A stretch of 64,000 nt of DNA from Psychromonas sp. SP041 (GTDB lineage Bacteria > Pseudomonadota > Gammaproteobacteria > Enterobacterales > Psychromonadaceae), in assembly GCF_000470315.2 (NCBI RefSeq), contig NZ_CBRF02000002.1, forward strand, positions 186,001 through 250,000, in the 5' to 3' direction. The position numbers were made by a program, and so were the translations under genes. Position 1 is the first letter of the stretch. Each line of letters opens with the position of its first letter. Of this stretch, positions 1-10,069 are shown in pieces. The notes under the pieces were generated by a model. That model was not told where the DNA came from. It did not search any database and was given only the letters and a program-made list of their open reading frames with translations.

Positions 1-157
1 CCTTGTAAAAGCCTTTTTCTAATGCCGTGTAATAACCTGCAAATTGCGCCTGAGTAACCCATTTAAGTTGCAATGTGAGTTTGTCCGCTGCGCTAGCGCT
101 GAAGCTTGATGCCAATAAAGCGGCACCTGTTGCGAGTGTGATTAGCGTTCTTTTCAT
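1..157 (-). CDS. ABC transporter substrate-binding protein, NMT1/THI5-like (N-terminal part only)
   Basis: Only the first 52 codons are in the window; the gene continues beyond base 1. The protein starts with a basic n-region, a hydrophobic core and an Ala-rich cleavage region (SFSASAAD), so it is an exported periplasmic protein. The mature start, KLTLQLKWVTQAQFAGYY, is the usual opening of NMT1/THI5-like binding proteins that capture pyrimidine-type or aromatic compounds. It is the last visible gene of a minus-strand set with two permeases, an ATPase and dihydropyrimidinase, so I infer it binds a pyrimidine, hydantoin or ureide. The ligand cannot be fixed from this fragment. Confidence 0.85.
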   Translation of the reverse strand, partial: MKRTLITLATGAALLASSFSASAADKLTLQLKWVTQAQFAGYYTALEKGFYK

Positions 158-189
158 AGTGTATTCCCTTTTCTATTAATAGGATGACA

Positions 190-1173
190 TTAACGACTGT
201 TATTACCTTCTCGGTACGAGGGGTGCCAAAACAGTAATGATTTTTCTAATAAGGCAAGTGCCCCATAACTTAATGAACCCGCGATAGCGGCCACCACAAT
301 CGTGGCCCATACTAAGTCCATATTCATTCGACCAACTTCAGTCGAAATTCTGAATCCCATGCCCACAATTGGCGTGCCAAAAAACTCGGCTACAATGGCG
401 CCTATTAATGCCAAAGCAGAATTAAGCTTTAAAGCATTAAAAATAAACGGTAGGGCATGGGGTAATTGATTTTTAAAGAATATTTGTGATTTTTTAGCCG
501 CATAGGTATGCATTAAATCGTTATGTAATGCATCGGTTGACTGTAAGCCTGTGAGTGTATTAATAAACATAGGAAAGAAGGTCATTACGACGATCACGGC
601 GGCTTTAGATTGCCAGTCAAAACCAAACCACATCACCATGATCGGTGCGATCCCAACAATTGGAATAGCTGACATAAAGTTACCTAAAGGCATTAAAGCA
701 TCTCGTAAAGCTTGGTTTCTGACCGCCCATTGTGCAACGATAAATCCCGATGAACAGCCTATGATGTAGCCTGCTAATACCGCCTTTAAGTATGTCTGTT
801 TAAAATCAGCCCATAACATTGGAATATTATTAATTAAGGCATTAAATATGTTACTCGGCGCGGGCATTAAAATAGGTGAAACGGCATACCCTTTAATAAT
901 ACTTTCCCAAGTTAGTAGCAGCATAAAAGCAAATAAGCTTGGAATAAGTACTTTAATCGACTTGTGCTTTCCTTCTAAGTTCGTCAATTGTCCTAGTAAC
1001 ATCGCCATACTGAAAGCAGCTGCAATTAATACTAAAATCAGCAGCGGTAAGCTTTTGTAGAAACCAATTTCATTGCTGGCGACGATGATCACCTGTAATG
1101 ATATTAAGGCAATATAAACGGCGTTCTTTATGCTTTGAGACATAAACGAATTCGGTTTAGTTGAATTAAGCAT
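190..1173 (-). CDS. ABC transporter permease (second permease of the pyrimidine-type importer)
   Basis: This is a 327-residue inner-membrane permease of the BPD_transp_1 (SsuC/TauC/ThiX-like) type, with about six membrane segments. The EAA-type loop that contacts the ATPase lies in the region reading LMHTYAAKKSQIFFKNQLPHA. I chose the ATG at 1173, not an in-frame codon 42 bases upstream, because it follows GAGGAG at good spacing and overlaps the stop of the preceding permease gene by 8 bases, which implies translational coupling. It pairs with the other permease, the ATPase and the binding protein to make an importer. The substrate is inferred from the neighbouring pyrimidine-degradation genes. 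Confidence 0.88.
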   Translation of the reverse strand: MLNSTKPNSFMSQSIKNAVYIALISLQVIIVASNEIGFYKSLPLLILVLIAAAFSMAMLLGQLTNLEGKHKSIKVLIPSLFAFMLLLTWESIIKGYAVSPILMPAPSNIFNALINNIPMLWADFKQTYLKAVLAGYIIGCSSGFIVAQWAVRNQALRDALMPLGNFMSAIPIVGIAPIMVMWFGFDWQSKAAVIVVMTFFPMFINTLTGLQSTDALHNDLMHTYAAKKSQIFFKNQLPHALPFIFNALKLNSALALIGAIVAEFFGTPIVGMGFRISTEVGRMNMDLVWATIVVAAIAGSLSYGALALLEKSLLFWHPSYREGNNSR

Positions 1174-2038
1174 GAGTAAGTTCTCCTCGACGACGTAATA
1201 ATACTTTTTCAGCAAGTCCCACTAACCAAACTAATATCGACCCTAACGTCGCAGCGACAATTAATGCAGCCCATATTTGTTCCGTTTGTCCGTAATAAGA
1301 GCCACTTAATAAGCGCGCCCCTAAACCACCTTGAGCGCCTGTTGGAAGTTCTGCCACAATCGCCCCCACTAATGCCGCTGCAATCGCTACTTTTAAACTC
1401 GCAAATAAGTAAGGTTGTGCGGAATACCAACGTAGTTTCCAAAAGATGTCTTTGGCACTTGCGCTGTAGGTATGCATTAATTCTTCGTGTAATTTGTCTG
1501 ATGAACGTAGTCCTTTCACCATGGCAATCGTGACGGGAAAGAAGGACAGGTACATGGATATGATGGCTTTAGGGATCACACCGGTAATATTAATTGCACC
1601 GAGCACCACCACAACCATTGGCGCAATCGCTAAGATTGGGATAGTTTGTGAAGCTATTACCCAAGGCATTAAACTCGACTCTAAGGTTTTATTGTTGACG
1701 ATACCGACCGCAATTAAAATGCCGAGTAGCGAACCAAATACAAAGCCTAATAAGGTGGAGTTAAGGGTTATTTGTGCATGAAAAATAAGTGAGCGTTTAG
1801 AAGTAACCGGTTTATCAATTATCGATTTGATCAACTCTTGACCCACTTGATGTGGCGCAGGTAGCATTGGCCTTTTAACTTCATAGGCTTGAGATATGAC
1901 TTGTTGATAAGTCCACTCTTGGTTTTTTCGTTCCAAGTTATTGATCAGTTGATTGCCATTCATAATTAACGCAGCGAGGTACCATATCGCGATCACTATG
2001 ATGAACAAACTGACAAAAGAGAATATTTTTTGCTTCAT
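1166..2038 (-). CDS. ABC transporter permease (first permease of the pyrimidine-type importer)
   Basis: This 290-residue inner-membrane permease is of the same family as the next gene. An N-terminal membrane anchor (about residues 5-25) and a periplasmic stretch precede the BPD_transp_1 core. The EAA-loop equivalent reads LMHTYSASAKDIFWKLRWYSA, close to that of the partner permease, so the two are paralogous and probably form a heterodimer. The ATG at 2038 follows GGAG nine bases upstream. It lies 26 bases after the ATPase gene and overlaps the next gene. The transporter class is clear; the substrate is inferred from context only. Confidence 0.88.
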   Translation of the reverse strand: MKQKIFSFVSLFIIVIAIWYLAALIMNGNQLINNLERKNQEWTYQQVISQAYEVKRPMLPAPHQVGQELIKSIIDKPVTSKRSLIFHAQITLNSTLLGFVFGSLLGILIAVGIVNNKTLESSLMPWVIASQTIPILAIAPMVVVVLGAINITGVIPKAIISMYLSFFPVTIAMVKGLRSSDKLHEELMHTYSASAKDIFWKLRWYSAQPYLFASLKVAIAAALVGAIVAELPTGAQGGLGARLLSGSYYGQTEQIWAALIVAATLGSILVWLVGLAEKVLLRRRGELTHA

Positions 2039-2064
2039 TCTTGTCTACTCCTTTAGACTGGAAA

Positions 2065-2898
2065 CTAGTCGATAGCATGCTCATGTGCTAGTGCAGAACG
2101 AATCTCACTGGCTAATGCATGAAACTCAGGTCTATCTCTTAATGCCAGTGTTTTAAGTCTTGGTAACGGGCTCTCAATGACTTTTAATATTCGTCCTGGA
2201 CGTGGCGACATCACTACGATATGCGTTGAGAGCAAAACGGCTTCATCAATGGAATGCGTCACAAACACCACGGTTTTTTGTGTTTCACTCCAAATACGGA
2301 GTAACTCAATATTCATGTGATCACGGGTTATTTCGTCTAGTGCACCAAAAGGTTCGTCCATTAGTAATAGGTCTGGGTTAAGGCATAACGCACGTGCTAT
2401 CGAAGCTCGTTGTTGCATACCACCTGAAAGCTGCCAAGGGAATTTGTTGTGAAAGTCTTGTAACCCAACCATCTGTAGGTATTTATCAATCTGCTTATTC
2501 TTATGAGCATCTGATTGTTTTGATATTTCCATCGGGAGTGCACAATTTTGCTTTATATTTCGCCAAGGCAATAATGCTGGGGCTTGAAAAACATAACCGT
2601 ATAAACGATTTAAACGCGCATCTTCTGCATCGGTGCCATTTACTTTAAGACTACCTGATGTTGGGCGTTCTAAATCTGCAATGACACGTAATAAAGTGGT
2701 TTTTCCACAACCGGAAGGACCAATAAAAGAGACAAAATCACCACTCTTAATGCTTAAATTAATATTAGATAACGCGTGTACATCACCGTCTTTACTTGGG
2801 AAAACTAATGATAAATCCTGCACAGATATCATTTCGCGTTTTGGCTTAACAGTTAGGCTCGGCTCTGTCAGTGTGGTTTGTTCTGCAACTGCTAACAT
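2065..2898 (-). CDS. ABC transporter ATP-binding protein (nitrate/taurine/pyrimidine type)
   Basis: This 277-residue ABC ATPase energises the importer. The Walker A motif is GPSGCGKTT, the signature motif LSGGMQQR, and Walker B with the catalytic Glu is LLLMDEPFGALDE, followed by the switch His in FVTHSID. The family is that of SsuB/TauB/ThiZ-like importers using NMT1 binding proteins. A short N-terminal extension of about 20 residues precedes the nucleotide-binding domain. The gene starts 78 bases after the hydantoinase gene on the same strand, so the transporter is probably co-transcribed with that enzyme. Confidence 0.92.
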   Translation of the reverse strand: MLAVAEQTTLTEPSLTVKPKREMISVQDLSLVFPSKDGDVHALSNINLSIKSGDFVSFIGPSGCGKTTLLRVIADLERPTSGSLKVNGTDAEDARLNRLYGYVFQAPALLPWRNIKQNCALPMEISKQSDAHKNKQIDKYLQMVGLQDFHNKFPWQLSGGMQQRASIARALCLNPDLLLMDEPFGALDEITRDHMNIELLRIWSETQKTVVFVTHSIDEAVLLSTHIVVMSPRPGRILKVIESPLPRLKTLALRDRPEFHALASEIRSALAHEHAID

Positions 2899-2976
2899 AT
2901 TACCTCTCTTATCTTGTTAATTTTTTATCTTACTCATTTTTGATGTTGTGAATTATTGAGCTTGTTAACCAGCAGA

Positions 2977-4422
<1,446 letters not shown>

Positions 4423-4610
4423 TCAATCCTCCATGGTAGTGCCGATATTGCACTTTTTAAAATAGTTAAGATGCTAAAAGTGGGTTGCTGCATCTCGATG
4501 AAATATTTTTTATCGTCATCGGTTACAAAAAATCTTTTATAACCATTATTTTTATAACGATAAATATGTCTCTTTATGCGGTTGCAATTAACAAGCCAAT
4601 AACAAACTAG

Positions 4611-4626
4611 TTGACCAATTGGACTA
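4611..4626. promoter_or_regulatory. Putative RutR-type operator
   Basis: The site TTGACCAATTGGACTA matches 12 of 14 defined positions of the E. coli RutR operator TTGACCANNTGGTCAA (consensus recalled, not searched). The left half is perfect. It lies about 190 bases upstream of the hydA start, in the divergent control region. A RutR-like regulator is encoded nearby. Confidence 0.6.
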
Positions 4627-4850
4627 CTTTTTGTTGTGAGTCAGCGTGTTTGCTAGTGTGTTAATTCATTGGGTGGTTGTTATTGTTGATGGTGTTGTCG
4701 ATATTTAAAGAGCACCTTGCTCATTATTAGCGCATTTACTCCCTCATTTGGTGCGTTAAATTTGTACTACTTTCGGTTAATATAAAACCTAATTGATTTT
4801 ATGGTACTCAAAGCCTTTGAAATACGGCATTTAAGTAAAATTAAATATTC

Positions 4851-4866
4851 CTGTCCTGTTGGTCAG
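4851..4866. promoter_or_regulatory. Putative weaker RutR-type operator
   Basis: The site CTGTCCTGTTGGTCAG matches 10 of 14 defined RutR-operator positions, with the right half best preserved. It lies 70 bases upstream of the amidohydrolase start, where a repressor could block its promoter. Support comes mainly from the stronger sites nearby. Confidence 0.4.
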
Positions 4867-4936
4867 TATTTTGCATTATGTTTAATTGATTATGTTTTTT
4901 GGAATGTAGATTAATTCAACTTTATTGGAGTCAATC

Positions 4937-6166
4937 ATGGAAGCTTTAAAAATTAATAGTGATCGTCTATGGGATAGTTTGATGGAAATGGCGAAAATAG
5001 GCGGTACAGTAAAAGGTGGTTGTTGTCGTTTAGCCTTAACTGATTTAGATAAACAAGGAAGGGAACTCTATATAAAGTGGGCTGAGGAAGCTGGCTGTAC
5101 TGTTAAGGTTGATGCCATTGGCAATATAATGTGTACGCGTCCTGGTGAAGATATGAGTTTACCGCCAGTAGGCACAGGCAGTCACCTCGATACACAACCG
5201 ACCGGTGGCAAGTTCGATGGGGTTTATGGTGTGTTATCGGGTTTAGAAGTAGTGCGTTCAATGAACGATCAAGGCATTAAAACTAAGCATCCCATCGAAA
5301 TATCTGTCTGGACAAATGAAGAAGGCTCTCGATTCGCGCCAGCGATGATGGGCTCTGGTGTCGTATCAGGACGTTTTACCCTTGAAGAAATTTTAGATAA
5401 AACTGATGTAGATGGGTTACGTTTAGGTGATGAATTGGAACGTATAGGCTTTGCTGGTGAAACACCTGTGACAGGGCGCGACTTCCATGCCTTTTTTGAA
5501 GCACATATCGAGCAAGGGCCGTACCTAGAAGCAGAAGAAAAACAAGTCGGTATCGTGACAGGTGGACAAGGGCAACGTTGGTATAATGCAACCTTCATGG
5601 GCCGTGAATCACATGCAGGTACTACACCGATGCATTTACGTAACGATGCATTAATTGCCAGCTCACAATTGGTATTGAAGGTAGAGGAAATTGCTAAAGC
5701 ACATCCTCCAGGTTGTGGCACTGTTGGATTCATGCAAGTTACCCCTAATTCCCGTAATACCATTCCGGGTTCAATTTCTATGAGTATTGACTTACGCCAT
5801 CCTATTGATGGTGAGTTAACCTTGATGGATAAAGCATTAACAGAAGCAATCGCTGAAATTGAAGCCACTGGTGTTTCTGTGGAATTGGACCCATTTTGGT
5901 ATTACGAGCCTATTCACTTTAACACTGAATGTGTAAGTGCAGTGCGTAAAGCCGCTGCTGACTTGGGCTACAGCCACATGGATATTATTGCTGGCGCTGG
6001 GCATGATGCTTGTTATGTCTCTGATTTCGCACCAACAAGTATGATTTTCACGCCATGTTTAAATGGGATTAGCCATAATGAAATTGAAAGTACAACACAA
6101 GAAGAGTGTGAGGGGGGCTGTTCAGTTTTACTTAATGCGATGCTGACAATGGCAGAAGTGGTGTAG
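4937..6166 (+). CDS. N-carbamoyl-beta-alanine amidohydrolase (M20 family hydantoinase/carbamoylase)
   Basis: This 409-residue enzyme should hydrolyse N-carbamoyl-beta-alanine to beta-alanine, CO2 and ammonia, step 3 of the pathway. It belongs to the M20/allantoate-amidohydrolase family with two metal ions. Visible ligands are GSHLDTQ, the Asp of GGKFDGVYG, NEEGSRF, HIEQGP and the final His in AGAGHDA. The ATG at 4937 is preceded by TTGGAG at good spacing; an in-frame TTG 12 bases upstream overlaps that ribosome site and is unlikely. Allantoate or N-carbamoyl-L-amino acid hydrolase activity cannot be excluded from sequence. The adjoining dihydropyrimidinase and PreTA make the beta-ureidopropionase role most likely. 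Confidence 0.88.
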   Translation: MEALKINSDRLWDSLMEMAKIGGTVKGGCCRLALTDLDKQGRELYIKWAEEAGCTVKVDAIGNIMCTRPGEDMSLPPVGTGSHLDTQPTGGKFDGVYGVLSGLEVVRSMNDQGIKTKHPIEISVWTNEEGSRFAPAMMGSGVVSGRFTLEEILDKTDVDGLRLGDELERIGFAGETPVTGRDFHAFFEAHIEQGPYLEAEEKQVGIVTGGQGQRWYNATFMGRESHAGTTPMHLRNDALIASSQLVLKVEEIAKAHPPGCGTVGFMQVTPNSRNTIPGSISMSIDLRHPIDGELTLMDKALTEAIAEIEATGVSVELDPFWYYEPIHFNTECVSAVRKAAADLGYSHMDIIAGAGHDACYVSDFAPTSMIFTPCLNGISHNEIESTTQEECEGGCSVLLNAMLTMAEVV

Positions 6167-6184
6167 GCTATATAATTTATTTTA

Positions 6185-6216
6185 TATCGTTAATATTATC
6201 TATAATATTAACGATA
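6185..6216. other. Perfect 15-bp inverted repeat, very short loop
   Basis: TATCGTTAATATTAT and its exact complement are separated by two bases (CT). It lies just after the amidohydrolase stop and 64 bases beyond the convergent regulator gene. The 2-base loop and AT content suit a cruciform or protein site better than a classical terminator. Confidence 0.5.
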
Positions 6217-6223
6217 ATATATT

Positions 6224-6270
6224 AAATAACAGTAAGTTAGCTAAATTAATTAACTTACTGTTATTTTATT
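6224..6270. terminator. Bidirectional terminator between amidohydrolase and rutR-like gene
   Basis: A perfect 16-bp stem (6224-6239 with 6251-6266, arm AAATAACAGTAAGTTA) has an 11-base loop. It is followed by a T-rich stretch on the plus strand and preceded by an A-rich one, as expected between convergent genes. Confidence 0.75.
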
Positions 6271-6279
6271 TAAATCGCT

Positions 6280-6930
6280 TTAAAGTAACTTCACACCACA
6301 GCCTTTTAATACGACCTGCGTGATCAATTCTGCTCCTGTTTCAAAATCACTTTCTTCTAATTCAGTTTTGCCCATCAAAATACTGCTTTGTAGACCATAG
6401 TCAGCATATGCTTGGGTTGATGACCAGATCATAAATAATAGATGCTCCGGACTGATTGGGTTCATCCATTGTTTTGCTATCCATTCTCGAAATACCTGAC
6501 AGGTTTTCATGAATTGATCTTTTAAGTCTGTTTGTAGCTTTTCACGTAAGAAAGGTGCGCCGTGTAGAAGCTCTGAAGCAAAGATACGTGATGCATTTGA
6601 GTGATCTTTAGACTGTTTTACTTTGAGTATAATGTAGTGTCTAAGCGCTTCCCTTGGGTGTTGATCTGCACTCATCCCCTCCATATCCACTAACCAAATT
6701 TTTAAAATTTGAATTAAGACTTCTTTATATAGCACTTCTTTTGTTTTGAAATAATAGAGAATATTAGACTTTGGCAACTGTGCTTGTTCTGCAATAGATG
6801 AAATAGTGGTGCCATTATATCCATATTCAGCAAAGCGTTGTTCTGCGACAGACAGAATAAGCTGCAGATTATCTTTACGAATATCTGCTGATTTACGACG
6901 TGTGGTACTGACTTTTTTATTTTCTTTCAT
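6280..6930 (-). CDS. rutR: TetR-family regulator, RutR-like (pyrimidine-responsive)
   Basis: This 216-residue DNA-binding regulator has an N-terminal helix-turn-helix at about residues 37-58 (TTISSIAEQAQLPKSNILYYF). It resembles E. coli RutR beyond the HTH: NILYYFKTKEVLYKEVLIQI followed by LKIWL, and the C-terminal HLLFMIWSSTQAYADYG, which in RutR forms part of the uracil/thymine pocket. RutR senses uracil/thymine and controls pyrimidine use, so I infer the same ligand here. It converges with the amidohydrolase gene and diverges from preT across 305 bases that contain a 12/14 RutR-type site. No rut monooxygenase genes are visible; here the regulator sits with the reductive pathway instead. 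Confidence 0.85.
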   Translation of the reverse strand: MKENKKVSTTRRKSADIRKDNLQLILSVAEQRFAEYGYNGTTISSIAEQAQLPKSNILYYFKTKEVLYKEVLIQILKIWLVDMEGMSADQHPREALRHYIILKVKQSKDHSNASRIFASELLHGAPFLREKLQTDLKDQFMKTCQVFREWIAKQWMNPISPEHLLFMIWSSTQAYADYGLQSSILMGKTELEESDFETGAELITQVVLKGCGVKLL

Positions 6931-7118
6931 TTAGTTTTCTCTGCACTGTTATGTCGCAATCGGATACTTCATGGTGCGACATCATCTCATATTTTTATTT
7001 GTAAATAATAGTGATAATTATTCTCTTTTTGATCGGTTAAATCTAAGAAAAATTATATTCATATTTATTTCATATAAAACAAAAGCTTAACTGTTAGTTT
7101 GTTTTTTGATCTAACTTG

Positions 7119-7134
7119 TTGACCCCGTGGTCAG
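7119..7134. promoter_or_regulatory. Putative RutR-type operator upstream of preT
   Basis: The site TTGACCCCGTGGTCAG matches 12 of 14 defined positions of TTGACCANNTGGTCAA and is itself nearly palindromic. It lies about 115 bases upstream of preT and 190 bases upstream of the divergent regulator gene, so it could serve both control and autoregulation. Confidence 0.65.
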
Positions 7135-7235
7135 TTAGTTGGCTTGCTGATTGCATTGTCTTAATTGTAACTCAAACGTAAATGAACACTTAGACACTGG
7201 CTGATCATTAATTACCAACAGGAGAGATCATCGTG

Positions 7236-8645
7236 ATGAATATGGACAATTCAGTAAATTATTCGCAGCAACAACTGGCATTAAATCAAATGTTTAAAGA
7301 TATTAACCCCGCCCTCAGTGCCCGCCAAGCCGGCATTGAAAGTTCTCGTTGTTATTATTGCTACGATGCTCCCTGCATTAAAGCTTGCCCATCTAAAATT
7401 AATATCCCTAGTTTTATCGCTAGTATACACGCAGATGACCTGACGGGTGCTGCAAAAACCATTTACAAAGAAAATATAATGGGCGGCAGTTGTGCGCGAG
7501 TTTGTCCTACTGAAATTCTTTGCGAACAGGCTTGTGTTAGAAATAAAGAAGAAGAGAAAGCCCCAGTAAGAATTGGTTTGTTGCAACGTCACGCAACCGA
7601 TAATGCTGAATTCGATGGGCATCCTTTTGAACGTGCAGCATCGACAGGTAAAAGAATCGCGGTAGTGGGTGCAGGACCCGCAGGCTTAAGTTGTGCTCAT
7701 CGTTTGTCATTATTAGGTAATGATGTAGACGTCTTTGAAGCCGAAGATAAAGCCGGCGGTTTAAATGAGTACGGTATCGCTAAATATAAATTGACTGAAA
7801 ACTTTGCACAAAAAGAAGTTGATTTCATTTTAAGTATTGGCGGTATCACTGTGCACTATGAAACGGCATTAGGTAGAGATATTACCCTCGATAAATTAAA
7901 AGAAGATTTCGATGCTGTGTTTTTAAGTATTGGTTTACAAGACACATCATCATTGTATTTAGATAACGAAGATAATGAGATGGTGATTAACTCAGTTGAT
8001 TACATTAAAGAGCTACGTCAAGCAACGGATCTCAAACAGTTAGACATTCCCAAAGATAGTGCGGTTGTTATTGGTGCTGGTAATACAGCAATTGATATCG
8101 CATGTCAGTTAAAACGTTTAGGCACAGAAGAAGTGACGTTGGTTTACCGTCGTGGTGAAGAGCAAATGAGTGCAACAAAGCATGAGCAACAAATTGCTAA
8201 GAATCATCAAGTCAGAATCAAAACATGGAGCCAGCCAGAAAGTATCGATGTCGATGATAACGGTAAAGTCACAGGCATGAGCTTTCGTAAAACCTATTTA
8301 GAAGATGGCAAGCTTAAGGGCGGTGATGTGCAGTTTGATGTTGCGTGTAGTGCGATTTTTAAAGCGGTAGGTCAAAAAATGGCTTACCCAGAAACTGAGC
8401 AATTAATTCCTACTATTAGTAACGGAAAAATTGCCACTTTCCATAATCAATTAACCAGTGTCGATGGCGTGTTTGCTGGTGGAGATTGTACTGGTGTGGG
8501 ACAAGACCTCACCGTTGAAGCTGTACAGCAAGGAAAGCTAGCAGCAATCGCGATTAATGAGCAACTTAATGCCTCAATCACTACACCGACTACATCAACT
8601 ATTGCACCAATTAATGCTGCACTTAATAAAGCACTTAGTGCATAA
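7236..8645 (+). CDS. preT: NAD(P)-dependent dihydropyrimidine dehydrogenase subunit PreT
   Basis: This flavoprotein passes electrons between NAD(P)H and PreA, which reduces uracil/thymine. It is 469 residues long. The N-terminal Cys-rich iron-sulfur region (CYYCYDAPCIKACPS near residue 40, and CARVCPTEILCEQAC) precedes an FAD-binding GAGPAGLSCAHRL (about residue 150). A second nucleotide-binding GAGNTAIDIACQL follows (about 285), and FAGGDCTG lies near the C-terminus. Translation could begin at GTG 7233 or ATG 7236; AGGAGAG at 7220-7226 suits either. preA follows after 14 bases, consistent with the known PreTA heterodimer. Confidence 0.93.
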   Translation: MNMDNSVNYSQQQLALNQMFKDINPALSARQAGIESSRCYYCYDAPCIKACPSKINIPSFIASIHADDLTGAAKTIYKENIMGGSCARVCPTEILCEQACVRNKEEEKAPVRIGLLQRHATDNAEFDGHPFERAASTGKRIAVVGAGPAGLSCAHRLSLLGNDVDVFEAEDKAGGLNEYGIAKYKLTENFAQKEVDFILSIGGITVHYETALGRDITLDKLKEDFDAVFLSIGLQDTSSLYLDNEDNEMVINSVDYIKELRQATDLKQLDIPKDSAVVIGAGNTAIDIACQLKRLGTEEVTLVYRRGEEQMSATKHEQQIAKNHQVRIKTWSQPESIDVDDNGKVTGMSFRKTYLEDGKLKGGDVQFDVACSAIFKAVGQKMAYPETEQLIPTISNGKIATFHNQLTSVDGVFAGGDCTGVGQDLTVEAVQQGKLAAIAINEQLNASITTPTTSTIAPINAALNKALSA

Positions 8646-8659
8646 CAGGGAGAAATAAC

Positions 8660-9934
8660 ATGGCTGACTTATCAATTGACTTCGTAGGTATTAAATCTCC
8701 TAATCCATTTTGGCTGGCATCAGCGCCGCCAACAGATAAAGCGTATAACGTTGAACGTGCCTATGAAGCAGGGTGGGGGGGAGTGGTATGGAAAACATTA
8801 GGTGAAGACCCAGCAGCGGTAAACGTGTCTTCTCGTTACTCTGCTCTTTACGACCATAACGGTGATGTCTCAGGTTTTAATAATATTGAATTAATCACCG
8901 ACCGTAGTTTAGAAATCAATTTACGTGAAATTACAGAAGTTAAAAAGCGCTGGCCAGATCGCGCATTAGTGGTGTCTTTGATGATGCCCTGTGAAGAGCA
9001 AGTCTGGAAACGTATTCTTAAACTGGTTGAAGCAACGGGGGCGGATGGTGTTGAGCTCAACTTTGGTTGTCCGCATGGTATGCCTGAACGTGGTATGGGT
9101 GCGGCTGTTGGACAAGTCCCTGAATACGTTGAAATGGTCACTCGATGGTGTAAACAGCACAGTAACATGCCAGTGATTGTTAAATTAACACCGAATATTA
9201 CCGATGTACGTCTTCCTGCTCGTGCTGCTAAAAGCGGTGGTGCGGATGCTGTTTCTTTAATTAATACTATCAATTCAATCACTGGTATCGACCTTGATGC
9301 GATGTCTGCGCGTCCGATGGTGGATGGTAAAAGTACCCATGGTGGTTATTGTGGTCCAGCGGTCAAACCGATTGCGCTGAGTATGACCAGTGAGATTGCA
9401 CGTGACCCTGAAACAGCTGGTCTGCCAATTTCTGGTATCGGTGGTATTGGCAACTGGAAAGATGCGGCTGAGTTTATTGCATTGGGTGCGGGCTCTGTTC
9501 AAGTATGTACGGCAGCGATGATTTACGGATTTAACATTGTTCAAGAAATGAAAGAAGGTCTATCAAATTGGATGGACAGTAAAGGTTATGAAAATATCAA
9601 TGATTTTAAAGGTTTAGCGGTACCCAATACAACGGATTGGAAAAAGCTCAACATGAACTACAAAGTGGTTGCAACTATTGATGAAGATAAATGTATTGGT
9701 TGTGGTCGTTGTTATCAAGCCTGTGAAGATACGTCGCATCAAGCTATTACGGTGACGTCTAATGATGATGGCACCAACACCTTTGGCATTATTGATGATA
9801 ACTGTGTGGGATGTAATTTATGTGAAATTACTTGCCCAGTTGATGATTGTATCACTATGGATGAACGTTCAACGGGTCAGCCATATATGAACTGGATGGA
9901 AGATGTGCGTAACCCTCATAGAGAAGAAGCATAA
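8660..9934 (+). CDS. preA: NAD-dependent dihydropyrimidine dehydrogenase subunit PreA
   Basis: This catalytic subunit reduces uracil and thymine to their 5,6-dihydro forms, the first step of the locus. The 424-residue protein has an FMN-binding DHOD-type TIM barrel, with the conserved ELNFGCPHGMPERGMGAA loop holding the catalytic Cys and a C-terminal phosphate site around GIGGIGNWKDAAEFIALGA. A C-terminal ferredoxin domain carries two 4Fe-4S motifs, CIGCGRCYQAC and CVGCNLCEITC. The usual length and both clusters are present. It is translated from a start 14 bases after preT with AGGGAG upstream. Confidence 0.95.
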   Translation: MADLSIDFVGIKSPNPFWLASAPPTDKAYNVERAYEAGWGGVVWKTLGEDPAAVNVSSRYSALYDHNGDVSGFNNIELITDRSLEINLREITEVKKRWPDRALVVSLMMPCEEQVWKRILKLVEATGADGVELNFGCPHGMPERGMGAAVGQVPEYVEMVTRWCKQHSNMPVIVKLTPNITDVRLPARAAKSGGADAVSLINTINSITGIDLDAMSARPMVDGKSTHGGYCGPAVKPIALSMTSEIARDPETAGLPISGIGGIGNWKDAAEFIALGAGSVQVCTAAMIYGFNIVQEMKEGLSNWMDSKGYENINDFKGLAVPNTTDWKKLNMNYKVVATIDEDKCIGCGRCYQACEDTSHQAITVTSNDDGTNTFGIIDDNCVGCNLCEITCPVDDCITMDERSTGQPYMNWMEDVRNPHREEA

Positions 9935-10016
9935 ACAGCGAGCTTTATTGAGGCAATTACTTAGATTGGTATTGTTGTGATGTTATGCGATGTTAAAGAA
10001 ATCAACAGCACAATGA

Positions 10017-10032
10017 ATGACCACAGGGTAAA
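10017..10032. promoter_or_regulatory. Possible RutR-type operator upstream of the aminotransferase
   Basis: The site ATGACCACAGGGTAAA matches 11 of 14 defined positions of the RutR operator. It lies in the 135-base gap between preA and the aminotransferase, 38 bases before its start. It is the least symmetric of the stronger candidates. Confidence 0.35.
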
Positions 10033-10069
10033 TAAAAATGACGTTAATCAATTGATTTTGAGGTGAACA

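Noticed and set aside
5269-5868. 199-codon minus-strand open frame inside the amidohydrolase gene
   Set aside because: The plus strand carries all catalytic motifs. The antisense frame has no ribosome site and no recognisable domain.
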